Counted from the first letter of the stretch, positions 46,151 to 56,452 are shown. The stretch is DNA of 64,000 nucleotides from Leifsonia shinshuensis (GCF_022606355.1 NZ_JAHHZQ010000002.1:434001-498000), one strand, 5' to 3'. Notes: generated by a model not told the origin, from the letters alone. Program-made: numbers and translations.

Positions 46151-47473
46151 TCAGCGGAGGTCGGTGGGCGGATTGGGGCTGGTCCGACTGCTCCGCGGGG
46201 CGCTGAGTGGTCCGGTGCCCGCGAACGTGTCGAGGAGGTCTTGCTCGCCGTTGATGACGTTGGCGAGCCGGCGCACGCCGACCTTGATGTTCTCCGGTGT
46301 CGGATAGCAGAACGACAGTCGGATGTTCTGCGCTCCGGAGCCGTCGCCGTAGAAGGCGGTGCCGGGCGTGTAGGCCACCAACTCGGTGACAGCGCGCGGA
46401 AGCATCGCCTTGGAATCCAGGTGCGGCGGAAGGGTCAGCCAGACGTAGAACCCGCCGTTCGGGTTGGTCCAGGAGAGCTCGGGCAGATGCTCCTGGAGCG
46501 CGGAGATCATGGCCTCCTTGCGCTCGCGGTACACACCGCGGAACGTGTCGATCTGCCCGCGCCAGTCGGCGTCGCGGAGGTACTCCGAGATGACGAGCTG
46601 GCTGAAAGAGCTCGGGCTCAGCACGGCGGCCTCATTCGCGAGGATCAGCTTCTCACGGATGGCGTGCGGGGCGAGCGCCCAACCGACGCGGAATCCCGGC
46701 GCGAGCGTCTTCGAGAACGTGCCGAGGTAGACGACACCGTCGCGCTCGACCGAGCGCATCGCGGCAGGCGGCTTGTCGCCGAAGTAGAGGAGGCCGTACG
46801 GGTTGTCCTCAAGCACCAGGATGTCGTTCTGGCGGGCGATCTCCAAGATCTCCAGGCGGCGCTCCCACGACAGCGTCACCCCGGCCGGGTTGTGGAAGGT
46901 GGGCACGGTGTAGAGGAACTTGACCCGACGTCCCGCCGCCTTGAGGCGGGCGATGTGCTCGCGCAGGGCCTCGGGGATCAAGCCGTGCTCGTCCATGGGG
47001 ATGTGGTCGACCTCCGCCTGATACGAGCGGAAGATCACCATGGCCGTGACATAGCTCGGCCCTTCGGCCAGCACGACGTCACCCGGATCGATGAAGAGCT
47101 TGCTGAAGAGCTCGAGAGCGTGCTGGGAACCGGTGGTCACGATCACGTCGTCCGCGCTGCCACTGATCCCCTCGAGCGCCATGACGTCGAGGATCTGCTC
47201 GCGCAGCGCGGGAACGCCCTGACCGGAGCCGTACTGCAGGGCGACGGGACCCTGCTCCCGCATCACCCGGTCCATCGCCCCGACGACGAGATCTTCGGGA
47301 AGCGCCGCGACGTACGGCATGCCGCCGGCCAGCGAGACCACCTCGGGGCGGCTGGCGACGGCGAACAGGGCTCGGACCTCACTGGCGGCCAGGCCGCTCG
47401 TGCGTTGTGCGTAGTGGTGATACCACGGGTCCAGATTGTTGCCCTGCTGACGCGGGCTGCCCTGTTCTGTCAC
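46151..47473 (-). CDS. PLP-dependent aminotransferase (class I/II)
   Basis: A 440-residue fold-type I aminotransferase with VTTGSQHALEL, the PLP-ring residues in YTVPTFHNPAG, LEDNPYGLLYFG and the Schiff-base lysine in TFSKTLAPGFRVGW. It resembles the 2-aminoadipate/LysN and MocR-related group; there is no GntR domain. Substrate not clear. It takes the place where cwlM stands in mycobacteria. Confidence 0.92.
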   Translation of the reverse strand: MTEQGSPRQQGNNLDPWYHHYAQRTSGLAASEVRALFAVASRPEVVSLAGGMPYVAALPEDLVVGAMDRVMREQGPVALQYGSGQGVPALREQILDVMALEGISGSADDVIVTTGSQHALELFSKLFIDPGDVVLAEGPSYVTAMVIFRSYQAEVDHIPMDEHGLIPEALREHIARLKAAGRRVKFLYTVPTFHNPAGVTLSWERRLEILEIARQNDILVLEDNPYGLLYFGDKPPAAMRSVERDGVVYLGTFSKTLAPGFRVGWALAPHAIREKLILANEAAVLSPSSFSQLVISEYLRDADWRGQIDTFRGVYRERKEAMISALQEHLPELSWTNPNGGFYVWLTLPPHLDSKAMLPRAVTELVAYTPGTAFYGDGSGAQNIRLSFCYPTPENIKVGVRRLANVINGEQDLLDTFAGTGPLSAPRSSRTSPNPPTDLR

Positions 47474-47557
47474 GAATCGGTCCGTTTCTCGTGTCGTTCA
47501 TTCATGCTAGGGGCGTCACGTATCCCTCTGGAAATCGAGGGGCTGCGAAACGCAGAA

Positions 47558-47590
47558 GACCCGCCCGGCGCGATGGGCGCCGGACGGGTC
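47558..47590. terminator. Terminator hairpin behind trxA
   Basis: A GC-rich inverted repeat, GACCCGCCCGGCGC with GGCGCCGGACGGGTC around a GAT loop, between trxA and the aminotransferase start, ending the minus-strand trxB-trxA transcript. Confidence 0.7.
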
Positions 47591-47621
47591 TGACAGTGAG
47601 TGAAGCTGCCTGGCGTTCGCG

Positions 47622-47948
47622 CTACGCGAGGTAGGCGGCCAGGTCCTGCTCGAGGGCGGGCTTCGGCTTGGCGCCGATGACGGTCTTGACGACCTCGCCA
47701 CCCTGGTACACCTTCATCGCGGGGATGGAGGTGATCTGGTACTTCGCAGCGGTCTGCGGGTTCTCGTCGACGTTGAGCTTGACGATCTCGATCTTGTCCG
47801 CGTGCTCCGCGGCGATCTGGTCGAGGATCGGGCCGACGGCGCGACACGGGCCGCACCACTCCGCCCAGAAGTCCACGAGGACGGTCTTTCCGCTGTTGAG
47901 GACGTCCTGCTCGAAGGTGGCGTCCGTCACGGAACGTGCTGCTGACAT
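47622..47948 (-). CDS. trxA: Thioredoxin
   Basis: A 108-residue thioredoxin with the active site WCGPCR and the cis-proline loop SIPAMKVY. It is reduced by TrxB, encoded 13 bases upstream in the same operon. Confidence 0.97.
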   Translation of the reverse strand: MSAARSVTDATFEQDVLNSGKTVLVDFWAEWCGPCRAVGPILDQIAAEHADKIEIVKLNVDENPQTAAKYQITSIPAMKVYQGGEVVKTVIGAKPKPALEQDLAAYLA

Positions 47949-47961
47949 TGCTTGATTCTCC

Positions 47962-48945
47962 TTATGCGGTGGTCGTGAGTTCGAGATCGCCGGACGCGCC
48001 CTCGGCGCGCTCCAGCAGGTCTGCGGGAAGAGTCGTCAGGTAGTGCTCGGCGTCGAGCGCCGCGACCGTACCCGACGCCGCGGCGGTGACCGCCTGGCGA
48101 TAGCTGGGGTCGATCACGTCACCGGCGGCGAACACGCCCGCGACCTTCGTCTTGGAGCTCCGGCCGGCGACCGCGATGGTGCCCTCCGGAGTCAGGTCGA
48201 GCTGACCGTGCACCAGGTGCACGCGCGGGTCGTTGCCGATCGCGATGAAGAGGCCCTGGAGCTCCAGCTCGCTCTGCTCGCCCGTCTGCAGGTCGCGCAG
48301 AGTGACGCTGCGCACCTGCTCGTCGCCGCTGATGCCGACGACCTCGGAGTTCCAGATGAACTCGATCTTCTCGTTGGCGAACGCGCGGTCCTGCATGATC
48401 TTGGACGCGCGCAGCGAGTCGCGACGGTGGATGACGTAGACCTTGTCGGCGAAACGGGTGAGGAAGTTCGCCTCCTCCATCGCCGAGTCGCCGCCGCCGA
48501 CGACGGCGATGGTGCGCTCACGGAAGAAGAAGCCGTCGCAGGTGGCGCACCAGGAGACACCGTGCCCCGACAGACGGTCTTCGTCTTCGAGGCCGAGCTT
48601 GCGGTACGCGGAACCGGTCGCGAAGATGACGGCCAGCGCCTCGTGCACGGCACCCGAGCCGAGCGTCACCGTCTTGACGTCACCGGAGAGGTCGACCGAC
48701 ACGACATCGTCGAGGACGACCTCCGTGCCGAACTTCTCGGCCTGCGCCTGCATCTTGAACATGAGGTCGGGGCCCATGATGCCGTCAGGGAAGCCGGGGA
48801 AGTTCTCGACCTCCGTGGTGTTCATCAGTTCGCCGCCCGCCTCGACGGAGGAGGCGATCAGCAGCGGCTTGAGGTTGGCGCGCGCGGCATAAACCGCCGC
48901 GGTGTAACCGGCAGGGCCGGAACCGATGATGATGATCTGCCGCAC
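47962..48945 (-). CDS. trxB: Thioredoxin reductase
   Basis: A 327-residue NADPH-dependent flavoprotein: FAD motif GSGPAGYTAAVYAA, redox pair CATC (WCATCDGFF), NADPH motif GGGDSAMEEA. GTG 48945 is chosen because AAGGAG precedes it and the FAD fold begins at once. Confidence 0.97.
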   Translation of the reverse strand: MRQIIIIGSGPAGYTAAVYAARANLKPLLIASSVEAGGELMNTTEVENFPGFPDGIMGPDLMFKMQAQAEKFGTEVVLDDVVSVDLSGDVKTVTLGSGAVHEALAVIFATGSAYRKLGLEDEDRLSGHGVSWCATCDGFFFRERTIAVVGGGDSAMEEANFLTRFADKVYVIHRRDSLRASKIMQDRAFANEKIEFIWNSEVVGISGDEQVRSVTLRDLQTGEQSELELQGLFIAIGNDPRVHLVHGQLDLTPEGTIAVAGRSSKTKVAGVFAAGDVIDPSYRQAVTAAASGTVAALDAEHYLTTLPADLLERAEGASGDLELTTTA

Positions 48946-49028
48946 GGCGGAACTCCTTGATGGTCTGCGGTGCTCCCGACCGGAGGCACCGACCTGTAGA
49001 ACACATCCTAGGCGGATGCTATTCCGTG

Positions 49029-50636
49029 TCACCTGCGAGTGGAGGAACGGGAAGCGGCGCGGTCCAGAACCGGCGCGAGACCGGCATCCAGATCACGCGA
49101 ACGCAGGATTCCGAGGGCTCCGATGTAGACGATCAGCATGACGACGCCGACGACCGCCGAGGCGACGATCGCCGTGATCGGATTCCGGACAGGGAAGGCG
49201 CCGGCGGACACGCCGCCGAGGATCACGAGGAAGCCCGCGCCAGCGATCATCGCGGCGACTGCCGCGACGAGGAAGCGCCAGAGCGAGCCGAAGATCCGGG
49301 TGCCGTCCACTCCCCCGGTTCGCCGCCGCAGCAGCCAGAACGCGAGGAAGGCCTGCAGAAGGCTCGCCAGGGAGACGACGAGCGCGACGGAGGCGGCGCG
49401 CACCGACGGTGGGACGGCGAAGCACGTGAGCACGCCGGCGACGATCACGACCACCTGGGCGAGCGTGAAGAAGAACGGCGTGCGGGTGTCGCCGAGGGAG
49501 TAGAACGCCCGCTGGGCCATGAACACCAGCGAGAACGGGACCAAGCCGATCAGGTAGGCGACGAGGACGAGGCCCATCGCCTGATAGTCCGACGTGAACA
49601 CGCGTGCGATCGGGTAGGCGGCCACGATGAGCACCGCAGAGGCCAGCACGATGAAGAGCATGATCGAGCGCGCGGCGGAGGAGAAGTCCTGGCGGAACGA
49701 GTCCACAGCGCCCTGGTGCGCGTGCTCGGCCATACGTGTGTAGAACGCGGTCACGATCGAGACCGCGATGATCCCGTGCGGGAGCATGAAGATCAGCCAG
49801 GCGTTCTGCATGACGAACGATCCGGCGTACGCGGGGCCGCCGGAGTTCGAGACGTTGAGCTCGATCACCCCGGCGATCTGTGTCGCGATCAGCATCGCGA
49901 ACGTCCATCCCGCGGCCCGGCCGGCAGTGCCCAGATCGACGCCGCGCCAGCCGAAGTCGAAGCGGAAACGCAGCCCGACGCGACGCCAGAAGACGAACAG
50001 GATGAGCGCCTGGACGGCGATACCGAGGGTCGCTCCTCCCGCCAGGAGCGCGATCATCCAGAATGACCAGTCGCTGCCGTGACCGGCGCGCGACGACGTG
50101 CCGAAGGCGACGATGAATGCGACCAGGAGCACGATGGCGACGATGTTGTTGGCGACGGGCGCCCAGGTGAACGGGCCGAACGACTTGCGGGCGTTGAGCA
50201 CCTCCCCCAGCAGCGTGTACAGGCCGAGGAAGAAGATCTGCGGAAGCGACCAGTAGGCGAAGGCCGTCGCGAGCTCGCGCTGCTCGGGAGGCACGCCGAA
50301 CAGCGCGACAAGGAGGGGGGCGAGGAAGGTCGCCGCCACCGCGATCGCCGCGAACACGACGATGCCGAGCGTGACGAGCTTGTTGATGTAGGCCCGTCCG
50401 CCGTCCGGGTTGACGGAAGCGCGGACGATCTGCGGCACCAGCACGGCGTTCAGGATGCCCTGAGCGATGATCGCGTACAGGCTGTTCGGGATGGCGGTCG
50501 CCGTTCCGTACGCGTTGGCAGCGAACGACACCGCCCCGATCGCCTGGACGAGCAGCCAGGCCTTGGCGAACCCGAGGAGCCTCGACACGAGCGTGCCGGA
50601 GGCGAGCATGGCGCTGGCGCGGCCGACGCTAGCCAT
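49029..50636 (-). CDS. murJ: Lipid II flippase MurJ
   Basis: A 535-residue protein with fourteen predicted membrane helices and the MurJ-type opening ASGTLVSRLLGFAK. It exports lipid II for wall synthesis. Unlike mycobacterial MurJ it has no pseudokinase extension. ATG 50636 lies inside the end of the DUF6049 gene (eight-base overlap). Confidence 0.95.
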   Translation of the reverse strand: MASVGRASAMLASGTLVSRLLGFAKAWLLVQAIGAVSFAANAYGTATAIPNSLYAIIAQGILNAVLVPQIVRASVNPDGGRAYINKLVTLGIVVFAAIAVAATFLAPLLVALFGVPPEQRELATAFAYWSLPQIFFLGLYTLLGEVLNARKSFGPFTWAPVANNIVAIVLLVAFIVAFGTSSRAGHGSDWSFWMIALLAGGATLGIAVQALILFVFWRRVGLRFRFDFGWRGVDLGTAGRAAGWTFAMLIATQIAGVIELNVSNSGGPAYAGSFVMQNAWLIFMLPHGIIAVSIVTAFYTRMAEHAHQGAVDSFRQDFSSAARSIMLFIVLASAVLIVAAYPIARVFTSDYQAMGLVLVAYLIGLVPFSLVFMAQRAFYSLGDTRTPFFFTLAQVVVIVAGVLTCFAVPPSVRAASVALVVSLASLLQAFLAFWLLRRRTGGVDGTRIFGSLWRFLVAAVAAMIAGAGFLVILGGVSAGAFPVRNPITAIVASAVVGVVMLIVYIGALGILRSRDLDAGLAPVLDRAASRSSTRR

Positions 50637-52932
50637 GCGCTCCTCCCGGGCCGGGCGGCGTGTGCGGCTCGTCGGCCGCCGGGTCGGGTTGCCGGACTCC
50701 GGCTTCCACGGGGGCATCCCCTTCGGTCGTATCGTCGTCGGTCCCGTCGTCGTCCTCACCCTTGCGCCGGTGAGCGCGGCGGCGGAGGACGTTGCGCACG
50801 ATCCCGAAGCCGAAGAGCAGCACGACGAGGATGCCGAAGATCAGCGCTCCGATGCCCTCCCAGTCCGCGTGGACCTCCACGGTCACCGAGCTGGGACTGC
50901 CGATGGGCACGCCCGTGGGGCTGTACAACTGCAGGGAGAGGACGACCTGGCCGTTTCCGACCTTCGCCTTCACCGGGACGAGCATCGTCGCCCGAGAGTC
51001 CTGGGGGATGGTCTTCGTCGTGGGCTGATCGATCTCGAGCCGGCTGTTGGACGGCGAGGCGCTGAGCACGACGGTGACCGACTCGTTCGACAGTGCGTTG
51101 CTCACCGTGAACGGAATCGATCCCTGCGCGCTCACGAGGTTGACGTTCTCGGTGGGCAGGATGCGCACGGCGCGCAGCGTGCGTGCGGTCGCGGTCCTGC
51201 TCTGCGCGACCGCCGCCGTCCAGTCGGATCGCGGGTTCTGCCAGGAGACGGCGAGCAGGGTGAGGAGTTCGGCGCGGGTGCTTCCCGTGAGGGTCGTGGG
51301 GTCGGCGAGGATGGTCGCGAACTCGTCGAGGGACTTCTCGTCCTGCAGGAGGGTGTGGATCGCGTCGATGCGCGTCTGCGACTCGGGGGAATCGGTGAGG
51401 GCCAGTTCCGTCGACTGCTTCGACGCGAGGACCGCGGAGAATGTGGCGGGCGTCGACCACGGGTTCGAGAACAGCGAGTCGAGCGTGCGCTGCAGCTGGG
51501 TGCCGCTCGACGGCCAGGAGCGATCGAGTGCGATCAGGAGATGGAGCGGCGTCGAGTTCTCGGCGCTGATCAGCTGCAGCTGCGCGTTCAGCTTGGACAT
51601 CGCAGCGTTCCAGGCGAGGTCGCTGGGAGCGGAGACCGCCTGCCGGAGCGCATCGGACAGGCGCTGGTCGGAGACGGCGAGGGTGGAGGATCCGGAGCGG
51701 ATCGGGGCGTTCGGCGTTGCGTCGAGCTTGGCGGCGTTCGTGTTGCCGCCGGAGACGATGACGGTGCCGAGGCCGGCGGCCGCCAGGGGCGGGAGATCGG
51801 CGGCGCGGGTGGTGCCGTCGCCGGGCCACGCGATGCCGGCGAGGCTGTAGTCCCATGCCAGCAGGCGGTCGAGTGACGGCAGGGTCGGACCGGTACCGGT
51901 ACCGGGAGTCGGCGAGGGGCTGGGTGTCGCTGCAGGAGTCGAGGTCGGCGTCTGCGGCTCGCCGATCGCGGTGGGCGTCGGGGAGAAGTTCTTCGGGTCG
52001 AGCGCGTAGCCGAGCGCTGTCGGTTGGAGGGGGGTGGGGAGGCCGGCCTGGATCTGGCCGGTGACATCGGCATCCCCGTAACCGAGTGAGAAGGTGTCGT
52101 TGGGCAGGGCGCTCAGGCGGTCGAGCCAGGCCGTCGCACTCGCCGGCGCGGCGTTTCCGAGCGCACGGATGGAGGCGATGATCATCGGGTCGATGCCGAC
52201 GGCCACCGTGCTGTGGTTCTGCAGGCCGTCGAGGTCGCGGGTGAGGACACCGGTCGGCCCCGTGTAGGTGGCGAGGTCCTGGGCGGAGATCAGCCCGGCT
52301 CCGGTGGACGGGCTGACGATGGGCATGACGACCCCGATGTCTGAGCGCGTCGCCGCTCCCCCGGGGTACCAGGACACGGAGCCGCGCGCCTCAGCCGTGT
52401 GGTCGCTCACGGTGACGGTGGCACCGATCCCGAAGACGGCGGGCGTGGGGCGCGACCCGAAGGGCACGGCGGCAGCCGGTACCGTCAGCGCGACGACGAC
52501 GCTGGAGCCCGGCTCCAGGGTGGGGACGGCCGCCTGTCCGATGTCCACACGGTCGGTGTCCCCCGCAGTGGAGGACAGCCAGGAGCTCAGCTCGTTGCGG
52601 GACGAGCGCGGCTCGGTGTCGTACCAGAGCTTCACCGTTCCCGAGGTGTAGGCCGACCCGGTCGGATTGCTCACCGTCACGGAGGCGACCAGGTCTTGGC
52701 CCGGTGACAGGATCCCGGCGTTCGACGCCGTGACCGAGGCTGTGATCGACGCATCGGTCGCCGACCGTGCGCTCGCCACGCTCGCGGTGGCCGCAGGGGT
52801 CTCGGCGAGGGCGGCGGCGGGCGCTCCCGCGGTCGCGAGAAGGGTCGCCACCGTCACCGCGGCACCGACAAGCGCAGCGCGGACTCGAGTGCCCCGAAGG
52901 GAGAGGCCGGTTGCCCTCATGCGCCCACGCAC
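50629..52932 (-). CDS. DUF6049 secreted, membrane-anchored protein
   Basis: A 767-residue protein with an N-terminal signal sequence (RAALVGAAVTVATLLATAGAPAA region), a large external part with an Ig-like start, a Thr/Pro linker near residue 330 and a beta-rich end, one membrane helix near 700-722 and a short acidic cytosolic tail. It matches the DUF6049 family, the partner always found beside murJ in actinobacteria (Rv3909 position). Its role in wall growth is inferred from that linkage. The start is either GTG 52932 or ATG 52920. Confidence 0.9.
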   Translation of the reverse strand: MRGRMRATGLSLRGTRVRAALVGAAVTVATLLATAGAPAAALAETPAATASVASARSATDASITASVTASNAGILSPGQDLVASVTVSNPTGSAYTSGTVKLWYDTEPRSSRNELSSWLSSTAGDTDRVDIGQAAVPTLEPGSSVVVALTVPAAAVPFGSRPTPAVFGIGATVTVSDHTAEARGSVSWYPGGAATRSDIGVVMPIVSPSTGAGLISAQDLATYTGPTGVLTRDLDGLQNHSTVAVGIDPMIIASIRALGNAAPASATAWLDRLSALPNDTFSLGYGDADVTGQIQAGLPTPLQPTALGYALDPKNFSPTPTAIGEPQTPTSTPAATPSPSPTPGTGTGPTLPSLDRLLAWDYSLAGIAWPGDGTTRAADLPPLAAAGLGTVIVSGGNTNAAKLDATPNAPIRSGSSTLAVSDQRLSDALRQAVSAPSDLAWNAAMSKLNAQLQLISAENSTPLHLLIALDRSWPSSGTQLQRTLDSLFSNPWSTPATFSAVLASKQSTELALTDSPESQTRIDAIHTLLQDEKSLDEFATILADPTTLTGSTRAELLTLLAVSWQNPRSDWTAAVAQSRTATARTLRAVRILPTENVNLVSAQGSIPFTVSNALSNESVTVVLSASPSNSRLEIDQPTTKTIPQDSRATMLVPVKAKVGNGQVVLSLQLYSPTGVPIGSPSSVTVEVHADWEGIGALIFGILVVLLFGFGIVRNVLRRRAHRRKGEDDDGTDDDTTEGDAPVEAGVRQPDPAADEPHTPPGPGGAHG

Positions 52933-53034
52933 GATCCCGGTTCCGCCTCCATGTCGACGATTCTAGAGGCCGACCCCTGTGAGCCCGGCGAGGACCGCGG
53001 GCCGGCGGATCAGGCGTACGGAACGGCGTCCCCT

Positions 53035-53040
53035 TAAAAT
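53035..53040 (+). promoter_or_regulatory. -10 box of pcnA, message probably leaderless
   Basis: TAAAAT lies eight bases before ATG 53049 and no ribosome binding site is visible, so the transcript likely starts at the start codon. Confidence 0.5.
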
Positions 53041-53048
53041 GAGGCACT

Positions 53049-54488
53049 ATGCAGTCCGTCGCCGAATCCCTCGAACGTCTCGGAGCCCTGGCGACGACAC
53101 CGACCGTCGACCGTCTCGCGCAGGCGTTCGCGACGGCCGGCCACGAGCTCTCCCTGGTCGGAGGCCCGGTGCGCGACGCCCTCCTCGGCAGGGAGGTCCA
53201 CGATCTCGATTTCACCACCGACGCCCGCCCTGACGCCATCGTCGCGGTGGTCGGCCCGCTCGCCGACGCGATCTGGGACATCGGCCGTGCCTTCGGCACG
53301 ATCGGCGCCCGCTTCGGCGATGACACCGTCGAGATCACGACGTATCGGAGCGACAGCTACGACGGCGTGACCCGCAAGCCAGAAGTGCAGTTCGGCGAGA
53401 GTCTCGACGGCGACCTCCTGCGTCGCGACTTCACTGTCAATGCGCTGGCGCTCCGGGTCCCGGAGATTCGGCTCGTCGATCCCTCTGGAGGTGTCGAGGA
53501 CCTGATCGCGCGCCGCATCACCACCCCGTCGACGCCGGAGATCTCATTCGGAGACGACCCGCTCCGGATGATGCGCGCCGCCCGATTCGCCGCCCAGCTC
53601 GGTTTCGTCGTGGACGACGAGACGCGCGAGGCGATGGCGGGCATGGCGGAGCGCATCGACATCGTCAGCGCGGAGCGCGTGCGCGACGAGCTCACCAAGC
53701 TGCTGCAGGCCGACGACCCGCGGCCGGGCATCGAGCTGCTCGTCGAGAGCGGCCTGGCCGACCACGTGCTCCCGGAGGTGCCGGCGCTCTGGCTGGAGGT
53801 CGACGAGCACCACCACCACAAGGACGTCTATCAGCACAGCCTCACCGTGCTCGAACAGGCGATCGGCTACGAGAAGGAGCGTCACCCTGGAGCGGCGCCC
53901 GACCTCGTGCTGCGCTTGGCGGCACTCCTGCACGACATCGGCAAGCCCGCGACGCGGCGGTTCGAGGCCGGGGGCGCAGTCAGCTTCTACCACCACGACG
54001 TGGTCGGCGCGAAGCTCGCGAAGAAGCGTCTGACGGCACTGCGGTTCGACAAGTCGACGGTGGAGTCGGTGGCACGGCTGATCGAGCTGCACCTCCGCTT
54101 CTTCGGCTATTCGGACGCCCACTGGACCGACTCCGCCGTCCGCCGCTACGTGCGCGATGCAGGACCGGAGCTGGAGCGGCTGCACATGCTCACCCGGGCC
54201 GACGTGACGACGCGCAACCGGAGGAAGGCCGATCGACTCGGCTTCGCCTACGACGATCTGGAACGACGCATCGCGGAGCTCCAGGCTCAGGAGGAGCTCG
54301 ACGCGGTGCGGCCCGACCTCGACGGGGAGCAGGTCATGCGCCTTCTCGACCTCCGTCCGGGGAGGGAGGTCGGCCAGGCCCTCCGCTTCCTCCTCGAGCT
54401 GCGCCTCGACGAGGGACCGCTCGGCGAGGAGGAGGCCACGCGCCGACTTCTGGAGTGGTGGGCAGCGCGCCAGACTCCTCCACAGTGA
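53049..54488 (+). CDS. pcnA: CCA tRNA nucleotidyltransferase
   Basis: A 479-residue enzyme that adds or repairs the CCA end of tRNA, needed here because two of the three tRNA genes do not encode it. The nucleotidyltransferase motif LVGGPVRDALLGREVHDLDF and the later RRDFTVNALA are followed by an HD domain (HHHHKDVYQH, LLHDIGKP). Divergent from DUF6049. Confidence 0.95.
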   Translation: MQSVAESLERLGALATTPTVDRLAQAFATAGHELSLVGGPVRDALLGREVHDLDFTTDARPDAIVAVVGPLADAIWDIGRAFGTIGARFGDDTVEITTYRSDSYDGVTRKPEVQFGESLDGDLLRRDFTVNALALRVPEIRLVDPSGGVEDLIARRITTPSTPEISFGDDPLRMMRAARFAAQLGFVVDDETREAMAGMAERIDIVSAERVRDELTKLLQADDPRPGIELLVESGLADHVLPEVPALWLEVDEHHHHKDVYQHSLTVLEQAIGYEKERHPGAAPDLVLRLAALLHDIGKPATRRFEAGGAVSFYHHDVVGAKLAKKRLTALRFDKSTVESVARLIELHLRFFGYSDAHWTDSAVRRYVRDAGPELERLHMLTRADVTTRNRRKADRLGFAYDDLERRIAELQAQEELDAVRPDLDGEQVMRLLDLRPGREVGQALRFLLELRLDEGPLGEEEATRRLLEWWAARQTPPQ

Positions 54489-54727
54489 GCCCGCTGCTCG
54501 AGTTGTCCACGGAATCGAGTGCGGCCCCTTTCTCCCGGTGAGCGCGCCACGATGCTGGATGCATGAGCATGACAGACACCCTCACGCGGAGCCCTGGCTG
54601 GCGCGGAACACCCGCATCCGTTACCCTTGACAAGTTGCCCAGGCAGATTCCTGCCCACGCAACCGATGTCAAACCCTCCTGCTGCAGAACGTCTGCAGCC
54701 GCTGAGACCAGAGGAGGTGGGTTAGTC

Positions 54728-55102
54728 ATGCATCAGTACGAGTTGATGGTCATCCTCGATCCCGAGATCGATGAGCGCACCGTTGCTCCCAGCCTCGACA
54801 AGTTCCTCAACGTCGTTCGCAACGACGGCGGAACGATCGACAACGTCGACATCTGGGGCCGTCGCCGCCTGGCGTACGAGATCAACAAGAAGTCCGAGGG
54901 CATCTACGCCGTCGTGCAGCTCACCGCGACCGGTGACACCACGAAGGAGCTCGACCGCCAGCTGAAGCTCAGCGAGGCCGTCATGCGCACCAAGGTGCTC
55001 CGCGCCGAAGAGGCCATCGCCCAGGTCGCTGCCGCTCAGCAGCGCGCCGACGAGAAGGCCGCCCGCAAGGCCGCGTCCTCCTCCGAGAAGGCAGGCGCCT
55101 AG
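54728..55102 (+). CDS. rpsF: Ribosomal protein bS6
   Basis: A 124-residue protein with the S6 fold ([25 protein letters not shown]) and an Ala/Lys-rich tail. ATG 54728 follows GAGGAGGTGG. First gene of rpsF-ssb-rpsR-rplI. Confidence 0.97.
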   Translation: MHQYELMVILDPEIDERTVAPSLDKFLNVVRNDGGTIDNVDIWGRRRLAYEINKKSEGIYAVVQLTATGDTTKELDRQLKLSEAVMRTKVLRAEEAIAQVAAAQQRADEKAARKAASSSEKAGA

Positions 55103-55106
55103 TCCG

Positions 55107-55610
55107 ATGGCCGGCGAGACCGTCATCACCGTGGTGGGCAACCTCACGGCCGATCCCGAGCTGCGCTACACGCAGAACGGGCTGGCCGTCGCCAACTTCA
55201 CCATCGCATCCACTCCCCGCACGTTCGACCGTCAGGCGAACGAGTGGAAGGACGGTGAGGCACTCTTCCTGCGCGCGAGCGTCTGGCGTGAGTTCGCCGA
55301 GCACGTCGCAGGCTCGCTGACCAAGGGGTCCCGTGTCATCGCTCAGGGTCGCCTCAAGCAGCGGTCCTACGAGACGAAAGAGGGCGAGAAGCGCACCTCG
55401 ATCGAGCTCGAGATCGATGAGATCGGTCCGTCGCTGCGTTACGCCACCGCCCAGGTGACGCGCACGCAGTCGTCCCGTGGCCCTGGTGGCTTCGGTGGCG
55501 GTGCACCCGCCGTCGAGGAGCCCTGGGCCGCTTCGGCGCCGGCCGACCCGTCCGCGGGCGCAGACGTCTGGAACACTCCGGGCTCCTACAACGACGAGAC
55601 CCCGTTCTAA
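55107..55610 (+). CDS. ssb: Single-stranded DNA-binding protein
   Basis: A 167-residue SSB with one OB fold (residues 4-110), a Gly/Pro-rich linker and the C-terminal tip DETPF, which recruits replication and repair partners. Four bases after rpsF. Confidence 0.96.
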   Translation: MAGETVITVVGNLTADPELRYTQNGLAVANFTIASTPRTFDRQANEWKDGEALFLRASVWREFAEHVAGSLTKGSRVIAQGRLKQRSYETKEGEKRTSIELEIDEIGPSLRYATAQVTRTQSSRGPGGFGGGAPAVEEPWAASAPADPSAGADVWNTPGSYNDETPF

Positions 55611-55675
55611 AGGGTCCCTCCAACTGAGTTTGCCTGACAGGCTGTGGCCACGTCAGGCGGAAAGCAAAGGAAATC

Positions 55676-55939
55676 ATGGCTGGAAAGTCGAGCGGCGACC
55701 GCCGCAAGCCGATCCGCAAGGGCAAGGATGGGAAGAACGCCGCACCGGCGAAGTCCGTCCGCGTCGGCGTCATTGACTACAAGGACGTCGCGACCCTGCG
55801 GAAGTTCATCTCGGAGCGTGGAAAGATCCGCGCCCGCCGCATCACCGGTGTCTCCGTCCAGGAGCAGCGCCTGATCGCCCGCGCCGTCAAGAACGCGCGC
55901 GAGATGGCACTCCTCCCTTACGCCGGCTCTGGCCGTTAA
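55676..55939 (+). CDS. rpsR: Ribosomal protein bS18
   Basis: An 87-residue protein with the S18 core [18 protein letters not shown] and [14 protein letters not shown]. It has no cysteines, so it is the zinc-independent form. Confidence 0.97.
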   Translation: MAGKSSGDRRKPIRKGKDGKNAAPAKSVRVGVIDYKDVATLRKFISERGKIRARRITGVSVQEQRLIARAVKNAREMALLPYAGSGR

Positions 55940-55950
55940 GGAGAGACAGA

Positions 55951-56403
55951 ATGTCGAAGGTTATTCTCACGCACGAGGTCACCGGCCTCGGTTCGGCCGG
56001 TGACGTCGTCGACGTCAAGAACGGCTACGCACGCAACTACCTCGTTCCTCAGGGCTTCGCCATCGCGTGGACCCGTGGTGGCGAGAAGCAGGTCGAGCAG
56101 ATCAAGGCGGCTCGTGCCGCTCGTGAGCTGCACACCATCGAGCAGGCGCAGGACCTCAAGGCGAAGCTCGAGGCGACTCGCGTCAAGCTCGTCGTCAAGG
56201 CCGGCCGCGAGGGCCGTCTGTTCGGTTCGGTGAAGACGGGCGACGTCGCCGACGCGGTCAAGGCCGCGGGCATCGGCGAGCTCGACAAGCGCAAGATCGA
56301 GCTGCCCAACGCCATCAAGGTGACCGGTGACCACGAGGCCACCGTGCGCCTGCACGACGACCTCTCGGCCGTCATCTCGCTGCAGGTGGTCGCCGCCAAG
56401 TAG
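55951..56403 (+). CDS. rplI: Ribosomal protein bL9
   Basis: A 150-residue protein with the N-terminal L9 motif [20 protein letters not shown], a long connecting helix and the C-terminal domain. ATG 55951 follows AAGGAGAG. Confidence 0.97.
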   Translation: MSKVILTHEVTGLGSAGDVVDVKNGYARNYLVPQGFAIAWTRGGEKQVEQIKAARAARELHTIEQAQDLKAKLEATRVKLVVKAGREGRLFGSVKTGDVADAVKAAGIGELDKRKIELPNAIKVTGDHEATVRLHDDLSAVISLQVVAAK

Positions 56404-56422
56404 CGGTCGCGAAACAGCGCAG

Positions 56423-56452
56423 TGTAGCGGCGGGCTTCGGCCCGCCGCTACA
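56423..56452 (+). terminator. Terminator of the rpsF-rplI operon
   Basis: A perfect 13-bp stem, TGTAGCGGCGGGC with GCCCGCCGCTACA, around a TTCG tetraloop, 20 bases after rplI. No strong T run follows. Confidence 0.8.
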
